Source of the DNA: Larimichthys crocea
Taxonomy: Eukaryota; Chordata; Actinopteri; Sciaenidae
Assembly (NCBI RefSeq): GCF_000972845.2
Contig: NC_040028.1
Location: forward strand, 7,741,198 to 7,805,197
DNA: 64,000 bases
Direction: 5' to 3'
The notes under the pieces are model-generated. The model saw only the letters and a program-made list of their open reading frames with translations, made no database searches and was not told the origin of the DNA. The number at the start of each line of letters is the position of its first letter. The stretch's first letter is position 1. Shown here one piece after another: positions 25,301-36,264 of the stretch. The position numbers were made by a program, and so were the translations under genes.

Positions 25301-28300
25301 GAGCTATGACTCCAGAGCAAAGAAACCAGCATGCTTCTCTCTGTACAGATTGCGTTTTATTGAACCGGGGCTTGTCAGCATTTTTGGTGAGCTGGTAAAA
25401 TATAATTGTGTCATCCTTTATAAAGCAGTGTTGGGGTGACAGCACCCACAGAGGCTTCATTACTCTGCTTTTTATTGGGGTGTGAAGAAGGGACATTCTC
25501 TTAGTGATGAATAACGTCTCTCTCGCATGGAGTCAAGGTAAAACACACTCACAGCGGTGGTGTGCTCCACTGTACATGGATCATTTAAAATGAAATCAAT
25601 TCAGCTGAAGAATTACAGCTGGTTGCCATAATGGTTTTTATCTGACGCCCATCAATACATGTATTGATTTGCTAGTCGAATCGAACCTTGTGAGAAGTGA
25701 GAGGGAAAAAAAATGCTACACACACAAATATCTGAGCAACGCTGCAACAAATGAAGCAAGATGTGACATCTGTTCATCCATCACCATTTTCTACGCACTT
25801 CCAGATGCAGGGAAACCCAACCTAAGCGTTGTAAATGTTTAATATCTCTGGTACTTTAAATACCATTATGTTTTTCTAACAACATCAGACACTTGCATAT
25901 TTTCAGAACTTGGTTGCCTGGTGCTACAAACTAGCCAGTTGTTTTCTATGCAGGAATTCCAGCTGTAACCAATTCGGAAAAAAACAAAAGCATGCAACAA
26001 ATATAATAACATATCACCATTTATGGTTTGCATTGATTCTTACTAGTAGTCAGTGTTGCAGGGAAACTCTTCAAACTGCCCCAATCTCTAACAGAGGTGA
26101 ACAAGCTTCAGAGTGACTCATAGCTCTTTAAATGAGATAGCAAATACCCCCATTCACCTGCCCTGTGAATTATCAAGTCAAACAACCATCTTTATTGTGT
26201 TCAGATTCTCACCACGGCTGTAAACACCAATTTTATGGATGGAAAACAGAAGCGTTTGACAATTTAGTAGAACATTTCATTAGAATGGGTTTAACTGGGA
26301 ACACCGGCGAGGCGAAATAAAATGGAAGGACCCGGGAATCCTGATCGTAAGTTATTAAGACAGAGGGGTTGCTCTAGGGACCCAGACTTTAAATAGAGCT
26401 CCAAAGTTTCCAACTTCATTTCCTATGCACAATCAAACCCACACCCCTGAGAGGGAGGATATTTAAGATCCAATGAATGGATGTGAGCCAGAAAAGGCAT
26501 TTAATAAAAGCAAAAGACGAGATACTGGTTGATTAATGCACTGAAGAATAATAAAGCCATAGCAGATCTGCAGGGAAATGTAAGGCCTTATTTTCTTTTT
26601 CTCATGATGGGGATTAAGTACAAATATCCCCACTACTGGTATTAACTTCTGGCAGGAGGACTCTGTGTCATGATCAGTCTTTAGTGCAAGTCCTGTTTCT
26701 GTTCACTAACATAGCTGCAGGAGACACAGACATCATCCTCAGTAATAACAGTAATAAAACACAGCAGATATTATCTGTAGGGTTTAACTGATAAGGATTT
26801 TTAAAGGCTGATACACCAAAGTTGCTGATAGTCAGTGTAGCGATATTAAGTAGTTTTAATTTGGACATTCCTATGCTTAATTATAGTGTTTACTAAAGAT
26901 TCCCAATGCTTATACTCTGCAACAGCATCATTAAACCCCTAAACATGAACTTATTTATTTTACTTTGAATCCCAGACTAATTAAATTGGTGTAGGGTGAA
27001 GCAGACTGACCTTCATCACACTCTAGCATACATTCAAATAAAATAAAATGACTTTACAAAAGCCATTGTTATATAAACATATAAAATGTGCCAAATCCTC
27101 AAAACTATATGTTTTATATGTTTTTTTTCTCAATCATGGGTAACAGTGGTATCTGCCTGTTAGTATAAAAACTGTTCCATTGCTGATAACCGAGCAAAAA
27201 CTATATGAGCAAAACATTTTTTGTTTTTTCTCCCACATCCCACAACAGTAAATGACAAGCACAGCCCCAAACCCTGCACCATGTGAGGGGAATTGGGGTG
27301 TTTAGTGAGGGTAAACGTCACTGAGTGTAATTAAAGAGGATCTTGCCCTGAGGAGCTCTCTCAGTTGACAAAGTGACAATGAGAGTCACTGACACTTTTA
27401 TCAAATGAGCAAATGTGCGCTTAAAAGAGCATGGCTTACAGTCAATATCAAGTTGTTTCTCAAAATTGTTATCACCGTTTGTCAGGCACATATTAAATTC
27501 TTTAGAAGTAGCTTATTTTTCCTCTTGAACTTTTCTTCTCAACGGCAGAAGTTGCAGCACAAAAACAAAAAGGTCTAAATGAGAATATATAATTTATGAA
27601 TCCACTAAATGTGTTGTGTTATCTGTAATTGATCAAGATATGAACAGAAGGGGTCAATTAGTGGCATTTTTTGGGCCCGGTTTATCTCCCACACTACTGG
27701 TGCAAATATGTGGCATGCAGAATAAATATGCAGCCATTGCTTATCTCTGGCAATTCTCCATATTCACACCCACAGGAACAGTCCTGAAAATCTGACTATA
27801 AGACCTTGAATCACTAGATTAATGAGACAGACAAAGGTAAACTTGATTAGAGGAGAGTCACTCCATTGCACCCTTTCTGATTTGTGGTTAATCGCCTTGG
27901 ATTGATTTAAGCCTGCAAGGCTATAAGATCACTTCTATACAGCACAATTCAACCTCAGTGACAGAAAAAGGCTGAATTCTGCAACTGGAATTTCCACCTT
28001 GTTTTATACGGATTTAATTGATGTAAGATGCAATTTTTAAAAGGAAAGAATCGTCAATCAAATTGCTTTATTCTGCTGGACTCAGACCTGTGGAGGACAG
28101 CTGCTATATAACAGCAGCTGCTAAACAGGACTAATTCTCCAGAATGAAATACGCTGCAGAGGCCAGCCATTTACAGGACTGGTAGGCTATCAGAGTTATA
28201 TTTCAAGGCCCCGGCCACAGCCTTTACCCATTAAAGTGTGTGATGTATTTTAGGGCCAGTGTATGTCCTGCTCTGGTATAAGAGAGGTCTGCACACTGAC

Positions 28301-29340
28301 ATGATGGCTGATAGAAGACGCCTCTAGTCTAATACTGGCTTTCTCTACAGAGGGGACGAGAGTAGAGAGAGGCGTATTAAAGAACATAGACATCTGAGGA
28401 GTCAATTTGGCCAAACAGCGAGTTTAGAGACATGCCAAAATACCATCATTGTTTTGTCTTTAAAAATAAGTGTGATGTAGGCAGTTACAACACAAAAGGA
28501 TAGTGGGATTAGCTTTAATCTTATATATATATATTCACACAATAAATGGCAATTTATTTTAATAAGCTTTGGAAATAAAAGATTATTAGGGAGCGATTTC
28601 ACAAATGATGAATGCAGCAGGTACATACATTTCAACTTGTTGTTATTTGTTATAACAACTGAGTACATCCAGCTGTATCAACTATCAACAATCTATTCAA
28701 TCTATTCTGGAAAAAAGATGCACAAAGATTAGATGTACATTTTATTACACTTTGTCTATTTGCATGAGTAGATTTTACTAAAAGATAAAACATACCATTT
28801 TCAAATTTCATAAAACTTATACAAAGCAATACAAATAACACTTAATGTAACTAATCAACTAAAGAAGTTTCATGGCAATATCATTTATGGTAAAGGCTAT
28901 TTTCCCCAAATATATTTTTTTCTCATACCCATAGTGGCAAAAATCTCCACTTACATCCTTCCAGTTTTTTTCCTATCTTTATTCTGAAGCTTTATATTCT
29001 GAAGAGGGCTTTGTTCATATATCATTCAAAGCCTGATTTATATCGGATTTTATTCATAAAAACATGGTGAATATGTTTTTTGTTTTTTTTATGGAAGATT
29101 TATGAAGTAATGAAAAAGAATATCCCAAATCCCCTCTAAGGTAAAAACCCTTGACTCTAATATGAAAATGTTTATATTTCTGTTCTGTGAATGTCTAATT
29201 TCAAATTAGCAGATTTTTAATTAGATAACACCAAATTTACATGTACAAACATTTCAAAACACCTCTGATACATAAAGTAACTGGCTTCATGTAAGTAATC
29301 AACTGGGAAAGTTTCATGGTATCTGTTAGCTGAAATTACA
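22350..29340. other. Gene desert, no gene seen
   Basis: About 7 kb with no credible exon. Several blocks are repeat-free and compositionally complex (for example 22680-23140, 23870-24460, 24800-25060, 27600-28380) and could be conserved non-coding elements. This rests on appearance only. Confidence 0.45.
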
Positions 29341-29344
29341 TTAC

Positions 29345-29580
29345 TGTGTTAATGCATAACCAGGCCCCTTCTACCTCACCAACCACCTCCACCACCAACA
29401 CACCTTCCTGTGGCTTTCACTCCTATGATGCCAAACTCATGTCTCTATAACTCAGGACCAAACACCAGACCTGGGGTAACAGTGCATTCTCCATAGCTGC
29501 CCGATCCCTCTGCATTGCTCTCACTTAGCACCAATCTGTTGTTGTGTTTGAATACCCTGAAAAGCACTCAGTAAATATAA
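29345..29580 (+). mobile_element. LINE relic, reverse transcriptase C-terminal tail
   Basis: The plus strand near 29468 reads TWGNSAFSIAARSLCIALT. It aligns residue by residue with the LINE ORF2 tail T-Y-G-D-R-A-F-S-V-A-A-P-R-L-W-N-S-L-P at about half the positions. Heavily decayed. Confidence 0.55.
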
Positions 29581-29584
29581 TAGG

Positions 29585-31390
29585 GCATTTTTATAAATGT
29601 TGGTAGTGATATGGTCGGTGCAGTAGGTGTTAATTGGTGTCAAGATGTTGTTGACCTGTTGTTGATGTGAACTGCTATAAAGGATGATACAAAGAATGTT
29701 TGTGCAAGTTTAAAAAATATATATCTCTGTGTTGAAAAGGTGTCGATTTTAATGTCTTAATGGCAAAAACTGCCTTTGTGAACTCGTTTTAATTTATTCC
29801 GGGATAATTACAACAACCTTGGCTTACCTGAAGTATCTTCAAGTACCTTCACTGCACAAAGTCTCTGCACTGAAAGGCAACAAGTAGACTTAATGCAAAC
29901 ACTTTTCTCATCTGCTGCTCTCAGAAAGTCACATTTCAAACCAAGCTTTCTGTTTAGGCATACAAACACGGAGCATTGCGTAAATTACACATACGATACA
30001 TGTCAGTTTTTTGCTAGTGTAAAACAAGACACTATATCAGACTACCAAAAAACATAGCTGAGGTATACTCAGGTCAAGACAAAATAATAATAATATTCAC
30101 ACTTTGAACACATGGCTTGTTTCCTCATTACACTAAAGATGATCGAAGGCACACTGATGAGCAGGCTGGAGGTTCAGCTCCGATAGCTGGCCAGATGGAC
30201 TGAAGAAAGTTGCTTTCTTTTCTGGAGGAGGCTTTCACCCGATACTTCTCACAACTATGTCAACATTCTGGCACAGCTGCAATGTCTGACCTCTCTGACA
30301 GTGGAAAAAAAGTATTTATGAATTCAGTATTTCATTCTCATGCCACTATTTTACCTGCACAATACAACGCTGGTGAAGTTCATAGGGAAATGTAAATGCA
30401 TGTACAGTAAGGAGACATGGCTTGTTATTATGCCCTAAGCTAATGAGCAGTCATCAAGCAGTAAATAAAAACAATATGTAGCTAACAATTATATTGCATA
30501 ACAATATGCAGTAGAACAATATCCAGCTGTTCAGCACTTCCAAGTGTAATCAGTCATCTTAAAAACAAGGTGATCCGCGAACATTTCATCACATTTATCT
30601 TGCTAGAGAACTTCTTCTCTGATAAGACACCAACTGGCATGTGAAGTAAATAGTTCTTGAAGAGCATTAGCGCCAAACTGTGTCTTGAGGTTGATTATCT
30701 CAGTGACTAATGCTCTGTCACTTTGTGGTATGAGAGGGCCCAGCGAGGACCCCCGGTAATGGAGCCCGAGCAGGTGCTGAAAGCCCACTGACATCAGGGG
30801 GGAGTGCACTGACAAGAATTTCTGATGAATTTCAATTACTGATCTATTAAAGCTAATGAGGTAAATGAGCAGCCAGAATACATTTTCTAGATAGCTTGAG
30901 ACAGGAGCTCAGCGGTTTGACGTGGTTTTGTGTACGCGCAGCCAACGCAGACACAAAATATGTTCATGCTACTGTTAAAAGTGTCTGTGTATCAGGCTGT
31001 TGAGTGTGAACTGAAAATACTGGAGGCAAATAAAAAAAAATGTCCCCTAAGAACTTCTTTTCTGCACACCAAGTGTTTGTCTGTGTTTTGGTTAGATTTA
31101 ATAAAAGTTGGTGTTCTCACTCTTGCTTAGGTGCCATGTTTAAATGTAAGATCAGTGTGCCATCTGCTGGTGTTACTGCAAAAGAGCTCAGATACAGGAT
31201 CACCTGTATCATCAGGCATGTAGTACCATCTGCTGGCCTAAAGGTGAACGGCATCACGGGGAAGCTCACATTTTCATAGTGTGTTCTTTTTTTATTGCTA
31301 ATCTAGCTCTCTCTATGATGTTACACATTTATACACATACTATTTGAATGGACACAGAACTCATATTTTAAAGGCACTGTTAAAGTCGAG
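29585..31390. other. Spacer, no gene seen
   Basis: No coding exon recognised. A short degenerate duplication around CCATCTGCTGG occurs at about 31157 and 31227. Confidence 0.55.
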
Positions 31391-31394
31391 CCAG

Positions 31395-31590
31395 TGGTTG
31401 CTCATTTGTTTTAAAATTGTTTTTAAGATCTGCTGATGAGTTGTTGTTTGAATCACTGAATGGCCTGGTAGCAGCCTACCTCCCAGACTTGCTACTTATG
31501 TACCTAGCAGGTCCTTCAGATTCTGATGGACTCCTAGTTGTACGTAGAACCTCCACAACAATACAGGTAGAGTCCACTTGAGCTTAAGAC
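31395..31590 (+). mobile_element. LINE relic, reverse transcriptase fragment
   Basis: The plus strand reads ESLNGLVAAYLPDLLLMY, then SDGLLVVRRTST. This matches the LINE ORF2 segment A-L-N-G-L-A-P-S-Y-L-S-D-L-L and G-L-L-V-V-P-R. It lies upstream, in element order, of the segment seen at 29.4 kb, but is a separate fragment. Confidence 0.6.
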
Positions 31591-31594
31591 TGAT

Positions 31595-32080
31595 CATTTT
31601 ACCTTAGCTTTTATTCAAGGTGCCTCATCATTTACTGCAAAACGTTTAAGTCTCATCCTCTCTTATACTTGTGTTAATTATTTGAAATAGACTTATATTT
31701 ACTTTTATCATTTTACTGACATAGTTTTTAGGTCTTGCTGAATTGGTTCTTGATTTCTATGCATTAGTTCATCTGGTACTTCCCACCTTTTCCACTTTGC
31801 GTTTATTTATTGGCATCAGCATGTCACAAAAGCATGATTGATTGATTGGTTTAATTTAAAATAGGACACAAAGTTTTATCAATCCAAGTCCCTGTCCTGA
31901 CCCAACATCCCATACTGGTAAAAAACAAAAAAAAACAAAAAAACACCTGAGTCAGTTAAATCTCGTCATACACACTGACTGATTTTTTATGCTGCTTTGT
32001 AAAGTTGTTCGCAAACAACTGCATACCTAAACATATGGGTGATACAGAGGTGAGTGGAGTTCTGTTTCTGGACAGCAAAA
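31595..32080. other. Spacer, no gene seen
   Basis: AT-rich DNA with an A-rich tract near 31920; lies just beyond the polyadenylation site of hnmt copy B. Confidence 0.55.
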
Positions 32081-32083
32081 AGC

Positions 32084-32259
32084 TTTATTTTATTGATTAC
32101 ATTGGTCGATTTTCAGAGTAAATGAGATGAATATAAGCCCCATACAGACCGAACCTAATCTCTGCACCAGAGAAATAAAGTGTACTTTTAATCAAATGGC
32201 AGAGTAAAGTGAATGCAAGAAGAGAAATCCAAATGTGTGAATTATATCATAACACATTC
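32084..32259 (-). other. hnmt: hnmt copy B probable 3' UTR with two AATAAA signals
   Basis: Two overlapping-to-adjacent AATAAA hexamers lie on the minus strand at 32094-32089 and 32089-32084, about 170 nt after the stop codon. This is a compact, convincing polyadenylation site. Confidence 0.55.
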
Positions 32260-32612
32260 TCAAGCATGAATGAGTATGCAGCTCATAGTACTGTTGAAGA
32301 GGACCCTGCCATCTTTTTCAGTGCTGCACTTGTTCTTGAGAAGGTCTAAAATGCCTGCTCTGGTCTCAGGAGTGAAGGACTCATTAAAGTTGTCTTTTGC
32401 TGTCATGTAATTCAGCAGACGTTCTCCAGTCGGGCTGCCTGGATTGAAGCACTCAGTGATGTCGAAGCTGTTGGGAATGATGTGCTCCTCATACTTCAGA
32501 CCCTGGCTCTTCACACAGGCAATAACCTCACTTGATGAGCGGTACTCCGTGATGGGGTGGACGCAGAGATCCTTCTTGTACGTCTTCCACAGGGTGTCCC
32601 AGCCACCATCAG
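32260..32612 (-). CDS. hnmt: hnmt copy B terminal coding exon 6
   Basis: It encodes DGGWDTLWKTY (Trp183 equivalent), FDITECF, LLNYMT (Tyr where human has Phe243), NKCSTEKDGRVLFNSTMS (Ser at the Asn283 position) and ILIHA, then TGA at 32262-32260. The acceptor is GCTGTCCAG. Confidence 0.9.
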
Positions 32613-35436
32613 CTGGACAGCAGGAGATTTACAAATCCATTAAGAGAAAAGAGAGAGTTTTTTTTTTTTTTTTTTAACAAATAAATAAATAAATGATGGA
32701 TAAATTAAGTAAAATGCAGATTGATATATGTTGTCACTCCTCAGTAAAGAGAAGGGGGTATAAATTCTAGTTTACCTGTTTCAATGATGATCATTAACGT
32801 GCCGTTGTTCTTCAAGAGGCTGTGGTAGAACTTGATTGTATCAGCGAGGCTATCCACATAGTAGATCATCTGTCAAGGAGAGAGTTTTGTAAACTTTAAT
32901 TTGCTTCCATGCAACCTTACAGTGTTTTCACTCACCAATCTAAAACCAAATTGTACAGTTGTTTGCCAGAAAAGGTTCTACTGAGCCTCCCCAATGAATT
33001 CAAGCAGCAACTTAGCTCCGTAAAATCTCATTGTTAAGTGAGAGTGAGACACTTTGACAGTTTACCAACAGTTTACAGTACTCATGATAATCCAGGACAG
33101 CACTGAGAGATGAGGTCAGAAACAAGGCCGTGAACCTCAACTGAATGTCCAAAAAGTAAAGTCTCAATACCTGAATCATGTGTATGAAGTTGAATCTCTT
33201 CATGTCTCCCTTTGCTTTGACTTGCCTCTCATAGTCCTCACTGCTCATGATGTGCCAAACAAATGGGATCTTCTGAAGGTTGGTGGTCTTTGCTACCAAA
33301 GCTATACATTGGACATGAGAACATTTAATATAACAAAACACCAAACTGTTACAAAGATACACTTTCAATTTCTGTGTTATCCTGTACAGCTTGATGATTA
33401 GAAGCTTTGGAAATATAAAAAGCAACAAATTGACAGCTGAAATAATGATGACAGGCAGAATCATTTCTACTACTACTAAAAATGATGATAGTAATAATGA
33501 TTTTATTTCCCAGAGAAAAGAGGAAAAGGGGAAAAGAGAAAAATAGAACATGATGGTGGTTTGAACTGTCGATACCTCTGAAGTTGTCTGTAAGCTCAGA
33601 GCTGCCCTCCACTATGTCAGCAGTGATCGGGACAGCAGGCAATGTAGACTGCAGCATGGTGAGTATCTTGACATCGACCTCCCCTGAAATAAACCGAGAA
33701 TCATCTAAGTAATGCTACTTCAATGTGGAAACTTCATATCCAAAAAGTATTTGTTTGCAATAATGCAAACACTTCTGAAATATTCAAAATGAATTTCAGG
33801 TCAACAAATATATGTAGGTCAAGTTTCTGTGTGTGTGTGAGAGAGAGAGAGACAAAGGAAGGGTTTTCTCAATGGGTGTTATCTACAATGACTTTGATGT
33901 TGCCGCTGCAGTTCAGCAGTTCATCTGTGGTGAACACACTGCAAGAGCTTTGACCATAAATTCTTCCTCTAACCTGCGTTAACCTCAGTGCTCCCTCAGA
34001 TCTGCTAGTTCAGCAAGATTCAGTACATTCAACATGAAGTAATAATACTCAGTTAAAAAAATGCAGAACCAACGTATCTTGCACAATAACTTACAGTTTA
34101 GCTTTTTTTTTTTTTTTGTCTGTCTTTAGACAAATACCCAAAGTTTGTCTTTTCAGTACAAATTTTCCTCATTAACTTTGCCAAGACGACAACACAAAGA
34201 AGAAATTTCATTCTAAAAAGATGATACCTTCCGAAGATTCTCCTTTGATTTGTTAAATTGAGACAGTCGAGATAAGATTCAGATTCTTTTTTGCATTTAT
34301 ATTGCACAGAAAAAAAACCCACCTCCTCAACAGATAATATATTAAAAGGCGTGGTACAATTACAGCCTGTACAAGGTCTTCTAAGGCCCTGCAATAAAAA
34401 TATTGAGGATTACGCTTTAAATATAATATGCATTTGTGTTTATTTATGTTTAGACAGTACGTTGTTATTAAGAAACCACATTGTTTTACCTCTCACTCCT
34501 CTGGTCTATTATTAAAAATGTGAAAATCACACAAAAATAAAATCTCTTGTACTCATGAATCTTTGCCATTGTGTAAATGCCACTATAGTCAGTCCCCTCA
34601 GCAACATGTGTTAGTACCAGCAGCAGCTATCTCTCATCACATACCTCCACCACTCCCAACACCCATAACATCCAGGCTGCTCTTATCAGCTGCAATTCTG
34701 CATAAACACATGATAGATGAAAACAAATGATTTCAAAACATATTTAAAATTGAAAAGGTTAAAATGAATACATTTTTATTACCCAATAGTACACAATAAC
34801 TGAAATATATCTGTTAGCATTTTAACATCCACAGGACAGTGCACAACATTCTACAAGCAGTGGTGGTTGGCATTGTTTGTAAGAATCAATCATTACTCTA
34901 ACACAGTGCAGACCTAAAATATGTAGTAAATTGTTTTGTCAAAGTCAATATGTCACTGAATGGTAATTAAATTGCCCAATGTTGCCAGGCCTGTGTTATC
35001 AGGGTCATAGAAAATGTACACAAGCACAAAAATTGACTTTGGACCAGCAGAACAGGCATAACGGTTGCACACACACTGAAGCTGCCAGCTTTGTACCGGC
35101 CTGAAATTACATGCAACATCTCCACTTTTGAGAAAAGTCATAAAGTGAGAACTCAGTCAAATAGCTAAATCATCCTATGTCTGCATAATGCACAGAAAGA
35201 TATAAAGAAGGTATCTGCAACCTCTACTGAGTGTGGTTAATTAGTAAAAATGGAAGATAAAAAAGAAGTAGAGTGTAGCACTCCTTGCTTTTCTTCTTCT
35301 ACCGTCTATACCTTTTAAATTCTCCAGGCAGGATGTCTGGAATATGCTGGAGAATAGCCTTGTGTTCTCCTGAATGTTCTAGGTAGAACTGAAAGCTTTG
35401 GACAGCACTGCCCTCATAACAGGTTTGCTCAGCCAT
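32260..35436 (-). CDS. hnmt: Histamine N-methyltransferase-like, diverged tandem copy B (complete, 6 coding exons)
   Basis: Exons 35436-35312, 34697-34645, 33683-33576, 33301-33171, 32869-32776 and 32612-32260 join in frame to 287 residues. The internal exons have exactly the lengths and phases of copy A (53, 108, 131, 94 nt), so this is a tandem duplicate. The methyltransferase loop GVGSGGGEVD is intact, with the acidic cofactor residue in ADIVEGS. Numbering is human minus 4 through most of the protein. The equivalents of Phe19, Glu28, Gln143, Tyr146, Tyr147 and Trp183 are kept. The equivalents of Tyr15 (Ala), Gln94 (Leu), Cys196 (Thr), Phe243 (Tyr) and Asn283 (Ser) are changed. There is no frameshift or stop, so the gene looks functional, but histamine may not be its best substrate. 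It lies about 4 kb downstream of copy A on the same strand. Confidence 0.92.
32776..32869 (-). CDS. hnmt: hnmt copy B coding exon 5
   Basis: 94 nt, phase 0 to 1. It encodes MIYYVDSLADTIKFYHSLL and the strand LMIIIET, keeping both pocket tyrosines. Acceptor CCTTGACAG, donor GTAAAC. Confidence 0.9.
33171..33301 (-). CDS. hnmt: hnmt copy B coding exon 4
   Basis: 131 nt, phase 1 to 0. It encodes LVAKTTNLQKIPFVWHIMSS and ends at FIHMIQ, the Gln143 equivalent. LVAKT is closer to the human sequence than copy A is at this point. Donor GTATTG. Confidence 0.9.
33576..33683 (-). CDS. hnmt: hnmt copy B coding exon 3
   Basis: 108 nt, phase 1 to 1. It encodes EVDVKILTMLQSTL and ADIVEGSSELTDNFR. The acidic cofactor residue is kept; the residue matching human Gln94 is Leu. 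Acceptor GGTTTATTTCAG, donor GTATCG. Confidence 0.9.
34645..34697 (-). CDS. hnmt: hnmt copy B coding exon 2, cofactor loop
   Basis: 53 nt, phase 2 to 1. It encodes IAADKSSLDVMGVGSGG, the S-adenosylmethionine glycine loop. Acceptor GTTTATGCAG, donor GTATGT. Confidence 0.9.
35312..35436 (-). CDS. hnmt: hnmt copy B coding exon 1
   Basis: It starts at 35436-35434 in the context GCCATGG and encodes MAEQTCYEGSAVQSFQFY to LPGEFK. Phase 2, donor GTATAG. Phe15 and Glu24 match human Phe19 and Glu28; the Tyr15 position is Ala11. An acceptor TTGCAG at 35446 places the start nine bases into the exon. Confidence 0.9.
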
Positions 35437-35445
35437 GGCAGATTC

Positions 35446-35830
35446 CTGCAATGCATTAAACACAGTGGTTCAAAATCAGACAGATAGCAATGATTTATGC
35501 ATGCACAAAAGGTAACTCTATAAAATGTAAATCAATTGTACATTATAAATATTCAGTTACCTTGAGTGTGTGGAGAGTAAAGACAGAGAGTCTGTTGTTC
35601 TCCCGCTCTTAAGTTGCGTTGAGTTGAGTAACTCTCCCCTCCCACACTGACTGGCTCTCCTCCCATGAGTTTTGTTACGTAATTCTTGAAATTTTTGTAA
35701 CTCTCCCCATTCACACTGACTGGCTGTCCTCCCATGAGTTTTGTTTCGTGATTCTTGAAAGATGAACTTTGCCCGGACACCAGCACCAACCACAGCTGTG
35801 CTGTCGAATTCCTATGCATGCATGTATTTA
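35446..35830 (-). promoter_or_regulatory. hnmt: Candidate 5' untranslated exon, first intron and promoter of hnmt copy B
   Basis: A donor CTCAAG/GTAACT at 35561/35560 and an acceptor TTGCAG at 35446 would define a 115-bp first intron just before the start-codon exon. The proposed non-coding exon runs upstream from 35561. It contains two 64-bp direct repeats. A TATA-like AATAAATAC on the minus strand at 35832-35824 lies upstream. The exon is inferred from splice signals only. Confidence 0.4.
35628..35760. repeat. Two 64-bp direct repeats upstream of hnmt copy B
   Basis: 35628-35691 and 35697-35760 are copies of one unit, differing at about 6 of 64 positions, separated by 5 bp. The unit contains CACACTGACTGGCT and CCTCCCATGAGTTTTGTT. 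They sit inside the proposed 5' untranslated exon. Confidence 0.9.
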
Positions 35831-36044
35831 TTCATGCATGAGTTATTTAGAAGCAGTGTTTAGGAGTTACTGTGGATGCGAACTAACTAAGGATTTGTTA
35901 GGATCTCATAGGATAGGATATAGATTGATTCCGCAGCTCTTGCATAATTCTGGAATACAAATCTTCTGATCATTTCTAACAAGCGAACTTGAGGTATAAC
36001 TTTATGGTTTTAATAAAAAACAAACCTGCATTGCTACTTAACAA

Positions 36045-36260
36045 TAAGGTTTAGACCGGCTGAAGCCTATTCTCAGGACACTCTAGTTTGACCCCACAGT
36101 CCAAACCCATGTAAATTAGGTGAACTGATGACTCTGGTATGAATGTTAATGTGTGTTAGCCCTGTGATACACTGCAGGGCTATTCAGTGTCCAATTCTAA
36201 ATGTGAGCGAGGATTGGCTCCAGCCCTGTCTGAACCTGTATAGGATAAGTTGGGTTGAGT
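36045..36260 (+). repeat. Teleost interspersed repeat, decayed
   Basis: CACAGTCCAAACCCATGTAA, TTAGCCCTGTGATACACTG and GGATTGGCTCCAGCCCTGTC follow, from memory, the order of a very common fish repeat whose intact copies end in an ATGGATGG tail. Probably the 3' end of a LINE. Confidence 0.6.
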
Positions 36261-36264
36261 GTTT

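Noticed and set aside
33012..33551. 179-codon open frame on the minus strand
   Set aside because: It is hnmt copy B exon 4 read through into both flanking introns; only 33301-33171 is coding.
35553..35819. 88-codon frame across the 64-bp repeats as a protein gene
   Set aside because: It spans the proposed leader exon and would leave the hnmt frame after splicing. More likely an upstream ORF or chance, so not annotated as a gene.
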